A DNA stretch of 11,465 nt from Rhodobacter sp. (GTDB lineage: Bacteria; Pseudomonadota; Alphaproteobacteria; Rhodobacterales; Rhodobacteraceae): assembly GCA_013824045.1 (NCBI GenBank), contig PNND01000063.1, forward strand, positions 1-11,465, in the 5' to 3' direction. This document shows positions 1 to 6,787 of the stretch, in pieces. Made by a program: the position numbers and the translations under genes. Position 1 is the stretch's first letter. Every line of letters starts with the position of its first letter. The notes beneath the pieces were generated by a model. That model worked only from the letters and a program-made list of their open reading frames with translations, ran no database searches and was not told the origin of the DNA.

Positions 1-43
1 TCAGCATGGGCTGGCGCTGAATTTTCGCAGGAAATTCGTTGCG

Positions 44-1558
44 TCAGCCCTTCGTTCCGATGACCAGACGATAGCCGACCGCCTCGGCGATATGCGGACG
101 GCGGACGGTGGCGCTGTCGTCCAGATCGGCGATGGTGCGGGCCACGCGCAGAATGCGGTGATAGCCGCGTGCCGTAAGGCCGAAGCGTTCCGCCGCGCGG
201 GCGAGGAATTCACGCCCTTCGGTATCGGGGCTGGCGGTTTCCTCCAAGAGGCTGCCTTCCATATCGGCATTCACGCGCAGGGTCGGGTGACCTGTGAAAC
301 GCGCGCTCTGGCGGGCGCGGGCGGCAGCGACGCGGGCCGCCACGGTGGCCGAGCTGTCGCCTGTCGGCGGTAGGTCGAGGTCTTGCCACGCCACAGGCGG
401 GGCCTCGACCCGCAAATCGAAGCGGTCCATCAGGGGGCCGGAGATGCGGCCCAGATAATCCTCGCCGCAGATCGGGGCCTTGGTGCAGGCGCGGGCCGGA
501 TCGGTGAGATAGCCGCATTTGCAGGGGTTGGCGGCGGCGATCAGCAGGAAACGGCAGGGATAGCGGATATGGGCATTGGCGCGGGCGACGACGACTTCGC
601 CCGTCTCGATCGGTTGGCGGAGGGTTTCCAGAACGGGGCGGGCGAATTCAGGGAATTCGTCGAGGAACAAGACGCCGTTATGGGCAAGGCTGATTTCGCC
701 GGGCTTGGCCCCCTTGCCGCCGCCGACGATGGCGGCCATCGATGCGGTGTGATGCGGTTCGCGGAAGGGGCGGGCGCGCGAGATGCCGCCTTCGCTGATC
801 AGACCCGCCAGCGAATGAACCATGGAGGTTTCCAGCGCCTCGGCGGCAGAGAGCGGCGGCAGAATGCCCGGCAGGCGCGCGGCGAGCATGGATTTGCCCG
901 AGCCGGGGGTGCCGATCATCAGCATGTGATGGCGGCCTGCGGCAGCGATTTCCAGCGCACGCTTGGCGCGTTCCTGACCCTTGACCTCGCGCAGGTCGCG
1001 GTGGGTGGGGCCATTTGTGACCTCGCCCGCCTCGGCGGGCGTCAGGGCCATCTGGCCGGTGTAATGGCGGACGACCTCATCCAGCGAGGCGGCCGCGAGC
1101 ACCTGCACCGCGCCGACCCAAGCCGCCTCGGGGCCCGAGGCGCGGGGGCAGAGGAGGGTACGGTCTTCCTCGGCGGCGGCCATGGCGGCAGGAAGGGCAC
1201 CCGCGACGGCGATCAGGCGGCCATCCAGCGACAACTCGCCCAGCGCGACCGTCGCCTCGACCATGTCCTTGGGGAGGATGTCGAGCGCGGCCAGCAGGGC
1301 CAGCGCGATGGGCAGATCGAAATGCGAGCCTTCCTTGGGCAGATCTGCGGGGGAGAGGTTCACGATGATCCGGCGCGAGGGCAGCGCGATGGAGAGCGCG
1401 GCAAGGGCGGCGCGGACGCGTTCCTTGGCTTCGGATACGGCCTTGTCGGGCAGGCCCACCACGCCGAAATAGGGCATGCCGGGGGCGACGGCGCATTGCA
1501 CCTCGACCATCCGCGCCTCGACCCCTTCGAAGGCCACTGTGAAGGCCCTTGCCAGCAT
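44..1558 (-). CDS. comM: ComM/YifB-family Mg-chelatase-like AAA+ ATPase
   Basis: This 504-residue protein belongs to the YifB/ComM family, hexameric AAA+ helicases that promote branch migration when incoming single-stranded DNA is integrated during natural transformation. An N-terminal ChlI-like (Lon S5-like) domain spans about residues 1-165 and includes GLPDKAVSEAKERV and the NLSPADLPKEGSHFDLP stretch. The AAA+ core carries Walker A GTPGSGKS (216-223), Walker B VLFLDEF (296-302) and the arginine-bearing GPLMDRFDL (374-382). A Cys cluster (C346, C348, C358, C364) is the family's probable zinc site. The C-terminal lid has YHRILRVARTIADLD (466-480). I chose the ATG at 1556-1558 because family similarity starts there and AAAGGGG lies just upstream. 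The open frame continues about 220 codons further, but only as the out-of-frame shadow of the upstream GST-like gene. The length is normal for the family. The upstream gene ends 41 bases away, so co-transcription is likely. No competence genes are visible nearby, so the transformation role is inferred from the family only. Confidence 0.95.
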   Translation of the reverse strand: MLARAFTVAFEGVEARMVEVQCAVAPGMPYFGVVGLPDKAVSEAKERVRAALAALSIALPSRRIIVNLSPADLPKEGSHFDLPIALALLAALDILPKDMVEATVALGELSLDGRLIAVAGALPAAMAAAEEDRTLLCPRASGPEAAWVGAVQVLAAASLDEVVRHYTGQMALTPAEAGEVTNGPTHRDLREVKGQERAKRALEIAAAGRHHMLMIGTPGSGKSMLAARLPGILPPLSAAEALETSMVHSLAGLISEGGISRARPFREPHHTASMAAIVGGGKGAKPGEISLAHNGVLFLDEFPEFARPVLETLRQPIETGEVVVARANAHIRYPCRFLLIAAANPCKCGYLTDPARACTKAPICGEDYLGRISGPLMDRFDLRVEAPPVAWQDLDLPPTGDSSATVAARVAAARARQSARFTGHPTLRVNADMEGSLLEETASPDTEGREFLARAAERFGLTARGYHRILRVARTIADLDDSATVRRPHIAEAVGYRLVIGTKG

Positions 1559-1599
1559 GATGCCCACCCCTTTGTCAGCAGGGGTAGACCGGGAATGGT

Positions 1600-2472
1600 T
1601 TACGAACGGTAAATCGCCATGAAGGCGGGCCAGGCTTCCGGGTCGGCCAGGGTCTTGTCGCGGCAGAAGGCGTTGCAGAAGCCGAAGCGGCGGCCATCCA
1701 GTTCCAGCGCATGGGTGACCGGCGTGCCGGAATAGGGGCAGAGGGCGTTTTCGGTATCCAACCCCTCTATCGCCCGCGCGGGCAGGGGCGTGGGCCCGGG
1801 CCAAGGGCGGGTGGGATAGTCGCGGCGATAGTAATCCTGATCCGCGCCGTCGATCAGGCCCATGGCCCGCCAGCGGCGGAAGGAAGGGTGCGACAGGTGC
1901 GCTTGGACATAATCCATCGCCTCGGCCCCCATGGGTAGGTTGTAGGTGGCAATGCGGGTGGCGACGGGGGCGAAGAAGGCATCTGCTGCCGAGTAGTCGC
2001 CACAAAGCCACGGGCCGATGCTGCCCGTCTGGTCGCGCGCCCATGACCAGATCACCTGCAACCTGTCCAGATCGGCAATCACCTCGGGCGGGGGGCTGCA
2101 ATCGGTATAGCTTACGCGCAGGTTCATCGGGCAATAGCTGCGCAGCGCGGTGAAACCTGCATGCATTTCGGCCGACAGAACGCGGGCGATGGCGCGGGCC
2201 TTTGGGTCCGCAGGCCACAGCCCTGCCTCGGGGTGGCGGGACGCGAGTTCTTCGGCGATGGCGATGGTTTCCGGCACGACCACACCGTCAGGGGTGCGCA
2301 TCGTGGGGGCGGTTTTCGCGGGGTGGAACTGCTTGAGCAGGGTGGGCAGTTCGTCCGTGTAAAGCCGCGCGCGGTGGAGTTTGACCGGAATGCCGAAGGC
2401 ATCAAAGAAGAGCCAGCCCCGCAGGCTCCAAGACGAATAGGCGCGGTCGCCGATCACGAGGTCATAGGTCAT
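1600..2472 (-). CDS. Glutathione S-transferase-like protein with Cys-rich C-terminal module
   Basis: The 290-residue protein begins with a thioredoxin-fold GST N-terminal domain. YSSWSLR (12-18) is the likely glutathione-activating segment, and VVPETIAIAEEL (65-76) matches the GST motif that holds the gamma-glutamyl group. A helical GST C-domain follows (about 95-205), with WLCGDYSAADAFFAP (155-169) as the conserved substrate-site helix. The last 50 residues are an addition not found in ordinary GSTs: CPYSG at 245-249 and FCNAFCRDK at 265-273, four cysteines spaced like a small YHS/TRASH-type metal-binding knuckle. Usual GSTs are about 200-230 residues, so the extra length is this tail. The ATG at 2470-2472 is preceded by AGGGGA at about 9 bases. 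That SD can pair in a CCCC/GGGG hairpin (2481-2494). The reaction and substrate are unknown. The gene probably shares a transcript with comM, 41 bases downstream. Confidence 0.85.
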   Translation of the reverse strand: MTYDLVIGDRAYSSWSLRGWLFFDAFGIPVKLHRARLYTDELPTLLKQFHPAKTAPTMRTPDGVVVPETIAIAEELASRHPEAGLWPADPKARAIARVLSAEMHAGFTALRSYCPMNLRVSYTDCSPPPEVIADLDRLQVIWSWARDQTGSIGPWLCGDYSAADAFFAPVATRIATYNLPMGAEAMDYVQAHLSHPSFRRWRAMGLIDGADQDYYRRDYPTRPWPGPTPLPARAIEGLDTENALCPYSGTPVTHALELDGRRFGFCNAFCRDKTLADPEAWPAFMAIYRS

Positions 2473-2536
2473 AGGTGCATCCCCTGCTTTGGGGCGACCC
2501 TAGCCTGCCCCAGCGCGGCAGGGAAATGGCCTTTGC

Positions 2537-2592
2537 TGATGCGATGCATCACAGGCTGTGATCAGGGCCACGGATCAGGGCCACGATCAGGG
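2537..2592. repeat. Tandem 13-base repeat and overlapping palindromes after the histidine phosphatase gene
   Basis: GATCAGGGCCACG is repeated perfectly head-to-tail (2560-2572, 2573-2585), and a third partial copy, GATCAGGG (2585-2592), contains the phosphatase stop codon. Beside it lie two overlapping inverted repeats: TGATGC-GAT-GCATCA (2537-2551) and ATCACAG-G-CTGTGAT (2548-2562). On the minus strand this is the 3' end of the cobU-phosphatase transcript and the upstream region of the GST-like gene. It may be an operator or a transcript-end structure. No T-tract supports an intrinsic terminator. Confidence 0.65.
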
Positions 2593-3171
2593 GCAGTGGT
2601 TGACCGCGATCAGCGCGCGGCTCTGCAGGCCGTGGTCGATGCGGGTGACCGACAGGTTGTCGATGCTTTGGGCGAGGACTTCGGCCGGGGTGCAGGCGCG
2701 GGCGGCCTGCACCTGCGTGAGAATCGCGCCGAAATGGGCCACGATCACCAGATCGCGCCCGCGATGGGCCGATATCAGCCGGTCCACCGCAAGGGTGACG
2801 CGGGCGCTGGCGGCATTCCAGCTTTCGCCGCCGGGGGGCGCGTGAGGACCGGGGTCTTCCCAATAGGCGCGGGACAGGTCGGGGTGGGTGCGGGCGATGG
2901 CGTCCCAAGGCTGGCCATCCCAGTCGCCAAAATGCATCTCGCGCAGGGCGGGATCATGCGGCAGGCGGTGGCGGCCATGGGCCAGCACATCGGCGGTGGC
3001 GGATGCGCGAATGAGATCGGAGGAAATCAGCAGCGCATCCCGTGGCAGATGCGCGTCCAGCCGCTTGAGGCGGGCATGGTCGGACAGATCGGCGGGCACG
3101 TCGCGCCAGCCGACCATCGTTTTTTCGTGCGTGGGGCCGTGGCGCACCCACCAAAGGCGGGTCACATCCAT
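2587..3171 (-). CDS. Histidine phosphatase, probable alpha-ribazole phosphatase (CobC-like)
   Basis: A 194-residue protein of the phosphoglycerate-mutase-like histidine phosphatase superfamily. The catalytic R10-H11-G12 triplet is at the N-terminus (VRHGPTHEK), followed by a phosphate-pocket Arg in SSDLIRASATAD (R55), the acid residue in LREMHFGDWDG (E78), and the second catalytic His in VIVAHFG (H146). PPGGES (112-117) is frequent in CobC/PhoE-type members. The ATG at 3169-3171 overlaps the end of cobU by 10 bases. This implies translational coupling and is the main reason to infer removal of the 5'-phosphate from alpha-ribazole phosphate in cobalamin lower-ligand assembly. A general broad-specificity phosphatase remains possible, because superfamily motifs alone do not fix the substrate. 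The open frame extends upstream to 3315, but only as overlap with cobU. The stop codon sits inside the last partial copy of a 13-base tandem repeat. Confidence 0.85.
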   Translation of the reverse strand: MDVTRLWWVRHGPTHEKTMVGWRDVPADLSDHARLKRLDAHLPRDALLISSDLIRASATADVLAHGRHRLPHDPALREMHFGDWDGQPWDAIARTHPDLSRAYWEDPGPHAPPGGESWNAASARVTLAVDRLISAHRGRDLVIVAHFGAILTQVQAARACTPAEVLAQSIDNLSVTRIDHGLQSRALIAVNHCP

Positions 3172-3710
3172 GGCGGCATTTGGCCCTTGAGGACGATGGG
3201 CAACCCCGCCATGACGCCCACCACCAGATCGGCCTGCGCGGCCATCCGTTGGTTCAACCGCCCCTGCGCATCGCGGAAGGCGCGGGCAAGGGCGTTGTCG
3301 GGCACGATGCCCCATCCCACCTCATTCGACACCATGATCACCGGGGCGGGACAGGCGGCCAACGCGGCCAGAAGGGACGCGGTTTCCGCCTCAAGATCAT
3401 GCTCGGCCAGCAGGTGATTGGTCAGCCAGAGCGTGGCACAATCAACCAGCACCACCTCGCCCTGCTTTGCCCCGGCCAGAGCGGTGCAGAGATCAAGCGG
3501 GGCCTCGACCGTTTCCCACCCTGCCCCGCGGTCGGCGCGGTGGCGGGCGATACGGTCGCGCATCTCATCATCCCAGGCCTCGGCCGTGGCGATATAGCGG
3601 CGCGGGCGGGCACTGCCGGTGGCCAGACGTTCGGCGAGAGCGGACTTGCCCGACCGCGCGCCGCCGATCACAAAGCTGAATCCTGAAAGCAAGAAAATTT
3701 CGTCGGTCAT
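3162..3710 (-). CDS. cobU: Bifunctional adenosylcobinamide kinase / adenosylcobinamide-phosphate guanylyltransferase
   Basis: CobU/CobP phosphorylates adenosylcobinamide and then transfers GMP to give adenosyl-GDP-cobinamide, the acceptor for the nucleotide loop of vitamin B12. The 182-residue product has the P-loop GGARSGKS (16-23), YIATAEAWDDEM (39-50) followed by the IARHRADRG stretch (54-62) with the conserved His that takes the guanylyl group, VDCATLWLTN (89-98) and SNEVGWGIVP (128-137), all diagnostic of the family. The length is typical. I chose the ATG at 3708-3710. An in-frame TTG four codons upstream (3720-3722) is a less likely alternative start. The start codon abuts the TGATCC element of the divergent rpoH promoter, so the cobU promoter must lie in the shared 3711-3793 region, inside or near the rpoH leader. 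No cobalamin riboswitch was recognised there. The next gene overlaps the cobU stop by 10 bases. Confidence 0.95.
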   Translation of the reverse strand: MTDEIFLLSGFSFVIGGARSGKSALAERLATGSARPRRYIATAEAWDDEMRDRIARHRADRGAGWETVEAPLDLCTALAGAKQGEVVLVDCATLWLTNHLLAEHDLEAETASLLAALAACPAPVIMVSNEVGWGIVPDNALARAFRDAQGRLNQRMAAQADLVVGVMAGLPIVLKGQMPPWM

Positions 3711-3740
3711 TGATCCAGTCAAGTGCGCGCCCCGTATCTA
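3711..3740 (+). promoter_or_regulatory. Candidate RpoE (ECF)-type promoter for rpoH
   Basis: TGATCC lies at 3711-3716 and is followed 18 bases later by TATCTA (3735-3740), also readable as CGTATC from 3733. TGATCC is the -35 hexamer known for the Rhodobacter singlet-oxygen sigma factor RpoE (ECF11 group), and rpoHII is an established direct target in that genus. A start near 3746 would leave a leader of about 48 bases before the rpoH ATG. The exact -10 boundary is inferred. Confidence 0.6.
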
Positions 3741-3793
3741 TCCTTGAAAATGGCAGGAAATGCCTCTGCGCGTTGTCTGACTGGGGGTTCATC

Positions 3794-4672
3794 ATGGCGC
3801 TCGACGGATATAACGACCAAACGATGTCTCGCCAAGCGATGCGGGCGGAACTTCTCGATGCGGAAACGGAATTGCGGCTGGCCTATGCCTGGCGCGACCA
3901 GCGTGATGAGCAGGCGCTGCATCGGCTGGTGACGGCCTATATGCGGTTGGCGATCAGCATGGCCGCGAAATTCCGCCGCTATGGCGCGCCGATGAATGAC
4001 CTGATTCAGGAAGCGTCGCTTGGCTTGATGAAGGCGGCCGAGAAGTTTGATCCCGATCGTGGCGTGCGCTTTTCCACCTATGCGGTGTGGTGGATCAAGG
4101 CGAGCATTCAGGATTACGTGATGCGGAACTGGTCCATGGTGCGGACCGGGTCCACCAGCAGCCAGAAGGCGCTGTTCTTCAACCTGCGCCGGGTGCAGGC
4201 CAAGTTGGAGCGTGAAGCATCGCAGCGCGGCGAGACGCTGGATCAGTTCCAGCTGCGCCAGTTGGTCGCCACCGAAGTGGGCGTGTCGCTGGCGGATGTG
4301 GAGATGATGGAAGGCCGTCTGTCGGGTTCAGACTTTTCGCTGAACGCCGCGCAATCGTCGGATGAGGACGGGCGCGAGTGGATCGATGCGCTGGAAGATG
4401 ACGGCCCGCAGGCAGCCGAGTCGGTGGAACTGGCCCATGATGCGGAACGGCTGCGCCAGTGGCTGGTGACGGCGATGGCAGCCCTGAACGCGCGCGAGCG
4501 GTATATCGTTGCCGAGCGCAAGCTGAAGGACGAGCCGCGCACGCTGGAGAGCTTGGGCGAGGAACTGGGCCTGTCGAAAGAGCGGGTGCGTCAGTTGGAA
4601 GCCGCGGCTTTCGCCAAGATGCGCCGCAGCCTTGAGCAGCAATCGCGTGAGGTCGTCGCGTTGCTGGCATGA
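3794..4672 (+). CDS. rpoH2: Alternative sigma-32 factor, RpoHII-like
   Basis: This 292-residue sigma-70-family factor lacks region 1.1. Region 2 includes LIQEASLGLMKAAEKFDPDRG (70-90) and the -10-recognition and melting stretch RFSTYAVWWIKASIQDYVM (92-110). The RpoH box QKALFFNLR (124-132) identifies it as a heat-shock-type sigma. Region 4.2 has the helix-turn-helix LGEELGLSKERVRQLE (254-269). An N-terminus of about 25 residues before region 1.2, together with the TGATCC promoter upstream, points to the RpoHII paralog (oxidative/photo-oxidative response) rather than RpoHI, though naming the paralog needs alignment. The ATG at 3794 follows GGGGG at about 7 bases. The frame is open back to 3710, but that part overlaps the promoter. 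The stop overlaps the next gene's ATG (ATGA), indicating translational coupling. Confidence 0.92.
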   Translation: MALDGYNDQTMSRQAMRAELLDAETELRLAYAWRDQRDEQALHRLVTAYMRLAISMAAKFRRYGAPMNDLIQEASLGLMKAAEKFDPDRGVRFSTYAVWWIKASIQDYVMRNWSMVRTGSTSSQKALFFNLRRVQAKLEREASQRGETLDQFQLRQLVATEVGVSLADVEMMEGRLSGSDFSLNAAQSSDEDGREWIDALEDDGPQAAESVELAHDAERLRQWLVTAMAALNARERYIVAERKLKDEPRTLESLGEELGLSKERVRQLEAAAFAKMRRSLEQQSREVVALLA

Positions 4673-5490
4673 TCCACCGGCTGATCCCCGCGCTGCTGGC
4701 GCTGCATCTTTGCAGCGCAGCGGCAGCGCGTGAGATCGCGCCGGAGGCGCTGGACAGCCTGCCAATGGTGGATGTGTTCGTGTTGGGTGAGGTGCATGAC
4801 AACCCGGCCCATCACCGCAATCAGGCCCGCGCGCTGCGGGCCATAGCCCCTGCCGCGCTGGTGTTCGAGATGTTGCAGCAGGCGCAGGTGGATGCGCTGC
4901 CCGATGACCTGACGGATGCGGCGGCGGTCGAGGCGGCGACGCAGTGGGAAGCGCGGGGCTGGCCGGATTTTTCGATGTATCATCCCCTGTTCACCGCAGC
5001 GCCGGAGGCCCGCATCTATGCGGGCGATGTGCCGCGCCCGGTGGTGGTGCAGGCGCTTCGCGAAGGCGCGGCGGTGGCCTTTGGCGACGGGGCCGCGCAA
5101 TTCGGGCTGACGACGCCCTACCCGCCCGAGGTGCAGAAAGAACGGGAGGCCGATCTGCTGGCCGCGCATTGCTTTGCAATGCCCCCCGAGGCGATGGGCA
5201 GCATGGTCGAGGCGCAGCGGTTGCGCGATGCGGTGCTGGCGCAGGCGGCGCTTAGGGCGCTGGAGGAAACGGGCGGGCCGGTGGTGGTGATCACCGGGGT
5301 GGAACATGCGCGCACCGATATCGGGGTGCCCGCCCTGATCCGGCAGGCGCAGCCGGGGGTCACGGTGCTGTCCATCGGGCAGGTGGAGCGTGCGCCGACG
5401 GGACGGCCGCCGCATCACCTTTGGATCGTGACCGATGGCGTGGCCGACCGGGGCGATCCCTGCGCGGCGTTTGGGTCGACCGAGGGGTGA
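4669..5490 (+). CDS. ChaN-like (Tiki superfamily, haem-binding uptake) exported protein
   Basis: The 273-residue protein starts with a short signal peptide (MIHRLIPALLALHLCSAAAA), probably cleaved after the alanine run. C15 is not in a good lipobox context (HLC), so a lipoprotein is unlikely, unlike Campylobacter ChaN. The family signature LGEVHDNPAHHRNQ (39-52) is clear, followed by VFEMLQQAQ (65-73), a central WPDFSMYHPLF segment, and VVVITGVEHARTDIGVP toward the C-terminus, where the conserved His lies. Members bind haem or act as Tiki-like metal-dependent peptidases; which applies here cannot be decided from sequence. The ATG at 4669 shares four bases with the rpoH stop and no separate promoter is visible, so it should be co-expressed with the stress sigma factor. 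A role in handling haem or porphyrin under oxidative stress is an inference from that linkage. Confidence 0.8.
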   Translation: MIHRLIPALLALHLCSAAAAREIAPEALDSLPMVDVFVLGEVHDNPAHHRNQARALRAIAPAALVFEMLQQAQVDALPDDLTDAAAVEAATQWEARGWPDFSMYHPLFTAAPEARIYAGDVPRPVVVQALREGAAVAFGDGAAQFGLTTPYPPEVQKEREADLLAAHCFAMPPEAMGSMVEAQRLRDAVLAQAALRALEETGGPVVVITGVEHARTDIGVPALIRQAQPGVTVLSIGQVERAPTGRPPHHLWIVTDGVADRGDPCAAFGSTEG

Positions 5491-5528
5491 GGCGCCTATT
5501 CCGGATGCGCGCCCATCCCGATGTAAGG

Positions 5529-5557
5529 TTGAGTTTGCGCCCGCTCCCCCCTACACC
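5529..5557 (+). promoter_or_regulatory. Candidate sigma-70-type promoter for coaBC
   Basis: TTGAGT (5529-5534), a 17-base spacer and TACACC (5552-5557) form a moderate match to a housekeeping promoter. It would start transcription near 5564, about 24 bases before the coaBC ATG. The -10 match is weak (three of six), as is common in GC-rich alphaproteobacteria. No strong terminator was found for the preceding rpoH operon, so read-through may also contribute. Confidence 0.35.
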
Positions 5558-5587
5558 AAGGGCTGACGGGACAAGCGGAGCCTTCCG

Positions 5588-6784
5588 ATGCTGGCCGACA
5601 AGCGCATCCTATTGATCATCGGGGGCGGCATTGCCGCCTACAAGTCGCTGGAGCTGATCCGGCTCTTGCGCAAGGCGGGCGCGGCGGTGACGCCGGTGCT
5701 GACCAAGGCCGGGGCGGAATTCGTGACGCCGCTGTCGGTTTCTGCACTGGCGGGCGAGAAGGTCTACACCCAGTTGTTCGATCTGACGGATGAGGCCGAG
5801 ATGGGCCATATCCAGCTGTCCCGCTTGGCCGACCTGCTGGTGGTTGCCCCGGCGACGGCGGACCTGATGGCGAAGATGGCGCAGGGGCGGGCGGATGATC
5901 TGGCATCGACGCTTTTGCTCGCCACGGATACGCCGGTTCTGGTGGCCCCGGCGATGAACGTGCGGATGTGGCAGCACCCGGCGACGCAGCGAAATATCAA
6001 GGCGCTGCAAGGGGATGGCGTGCGGTTCATCGGCCCTGATGAGGGCGAGATGGCCTGTGGCGAATATGGCCCCGGGCGGATGGCGGAACCTGCGGCCATT
6101 CTGGACGCGATCCAGCGCGCGCTGACGGCGGGGCCACTGGTTGGCAAACATGTGCTGGTGACATCGGGGCCGACGCATGAGCCGATTGATCCGGTGCGCT
6201 ATATCGCCAACCGATCCTCGGGCGCGCAGGGCACGGCGATTGCCGCCGCGCTGCGCGATCTGGGCGCACGGGTAACCTTTGTGACCGGGCCTGCCACAGT
6301 GCCGCCCCCCCAAGGGGTGCAGGTGGTGCGGGTGGAAACGGCGCGGGCCATGCTGGCGGCGGTGGAGGCGGCGCTGCCTGCGGACGCCGCCGTGATGGCG
6401 GCGGCGGTGGCGGATTGGCGGGTGGCCGAGGAATCGCAGAGCAAAATCAAGAAGGTGGCGGGGGCGGCCCTGCCCGTGCTGAGCTTTGCCGAGAACCCCG
6501 ATATCCTTAAGACGGTCGCGCAGTCGCTGACCCATCGCCCCCGGCTGGTGGTGGGGTTCGCGGCGGAAACCGATGATGTGCTGGCCCATGCGCAGGCAAA
6601 GCTGGCACGAAAGGGATGTGATTGGATCGTGGCCAATGATGTCTCGCCCGAGACCGGGATCATGGGCGGGGCCGAAAACGCGGTGACGCTGATTTCGGCA
6701 GCGGGATCAGAGGCTTGGCCGCGCTTGCCGAAGGATGAGGTGGCGCGCAGGCTGGCCCAGCGGATCGCGGCGGCGCTGGGGTGA
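5588..6784 (+). CDS. coaBC: Bifunctional phosphopantothenoylcysteine decarboxylase / phosphopantothenate-cysteine ligase
   Basis: CoaBC joins cysteine to 4'-phosphopantothenate and decarboxylates the product to 4'-phosphopantetheine in coenzyme A synthesis, in the cytosol. The 398-residue protein has the N-terminal FMN-dependent CoaC half with GGGIAAYKS (12-20), catalytic His74 in EMGHIQLSR, Asn124 in APAMNVRM and Cys157 in MACGEYGPGRM. The C-terminal CoaB half starts near 185 with VTSGPTHEPIDPVRYIANRSS (about 191-211) and has KIKK (286-289), AENPDIL and VGFAAETDD. SSGAQG stands where E. coli has SSGKMG. KIKK still supplies the lysine expected for substrate binding. The ATG at 5588 is preceded by GGAG (5577-5580) at 7 bases. 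The length is typical of a fused CoaBC. dut follows after 64 bases that contain a double palindrome, so coaBC, dut and the moeB-like gene probably share a transcript. Confidence 0.97.
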   Translation: MLADKRILLIIGGGIAAYKSLELIRLLRKAGAAVTPVLTKAGAEFVTPLSVSALAGEKVYTQLFDLTDEAEMGHIQLSRLADLLVVAPATADLMAKMAQGRADDLASTLLLATDTPVLVAPAMNVRMWQHPATQRNIKALQGDGVRFIGPDEGEMACGEYGPGRMAEPAAILDAIQRALTAGPLVGKHVLVTSGPTHEPIDPVRYIANRSSGAQGTAIAAALRDLGARVTFVTGPATVPPPQGVQVVRVETARAMLAAVEAALPADAAVMAAAVADWRVAEESQSKIKKVAGAALPVLSFAENPDILKTVAQSLTHRPRLVVGFAAETDDVLAHAQAKLARKGCDWIVANDVSPETGIMGGAENAVTLISAAGSEAWPRLPKDEVARRLAQRIAAALG

Positions 6785-6787
6785 GGA

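Noticed and set aside
1..43. Terminator for comM: GAATTT/AAATTC (19-24, 32-37)
   Set aside because: A 6-bp AT-rich stem without a T-tract on the relevant strand, and too close to the window edge to judge.
383..1612. 409-codon plus-strand open frame antisense to comM
   Set aside because: A low-complexity, Gly/Arg/Ala-rich product with no recognisable motif. It is the shadow expected opposite a GC-rich gene, and the opposite strand encodes an intact ComM.
1559..2218. 220-codon N-terminal extension of comM to an upstream start
   Set aside because: The extension reads as an out-of-frame version of the GST-like gene, with no similarity to the ComM N-terminus. The ATG at 1558 has a ribosome site.
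2497..2525. Minus-strand promoter TTCCCT-N17-TAGGGT for the GST-like gene
   Set aside because: Spacing is right, but each hexamer matches at only about half of the positions, so I do not list it as a feature.
2161..3417. 418-codon plus-strand open frame antisense to the GST, phosphatase and cobU genes
   Set aside because: It runs through three well-supported genes and the intergenic gap on the other strand, has no family motif, and is explained by GC third-position bias.
3711..3793. Cobalamin riboswitch for cobU
   Set aside because: The shared leader is only 83 bases and no B12-box-like element was recognised.
5491..5520. Hairpin GGCGC/GCGCC after the ChaN-like gene as an intrinsic terminator
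   Set aside because: Only 5 bp with a 13-base loop and no T-tract.
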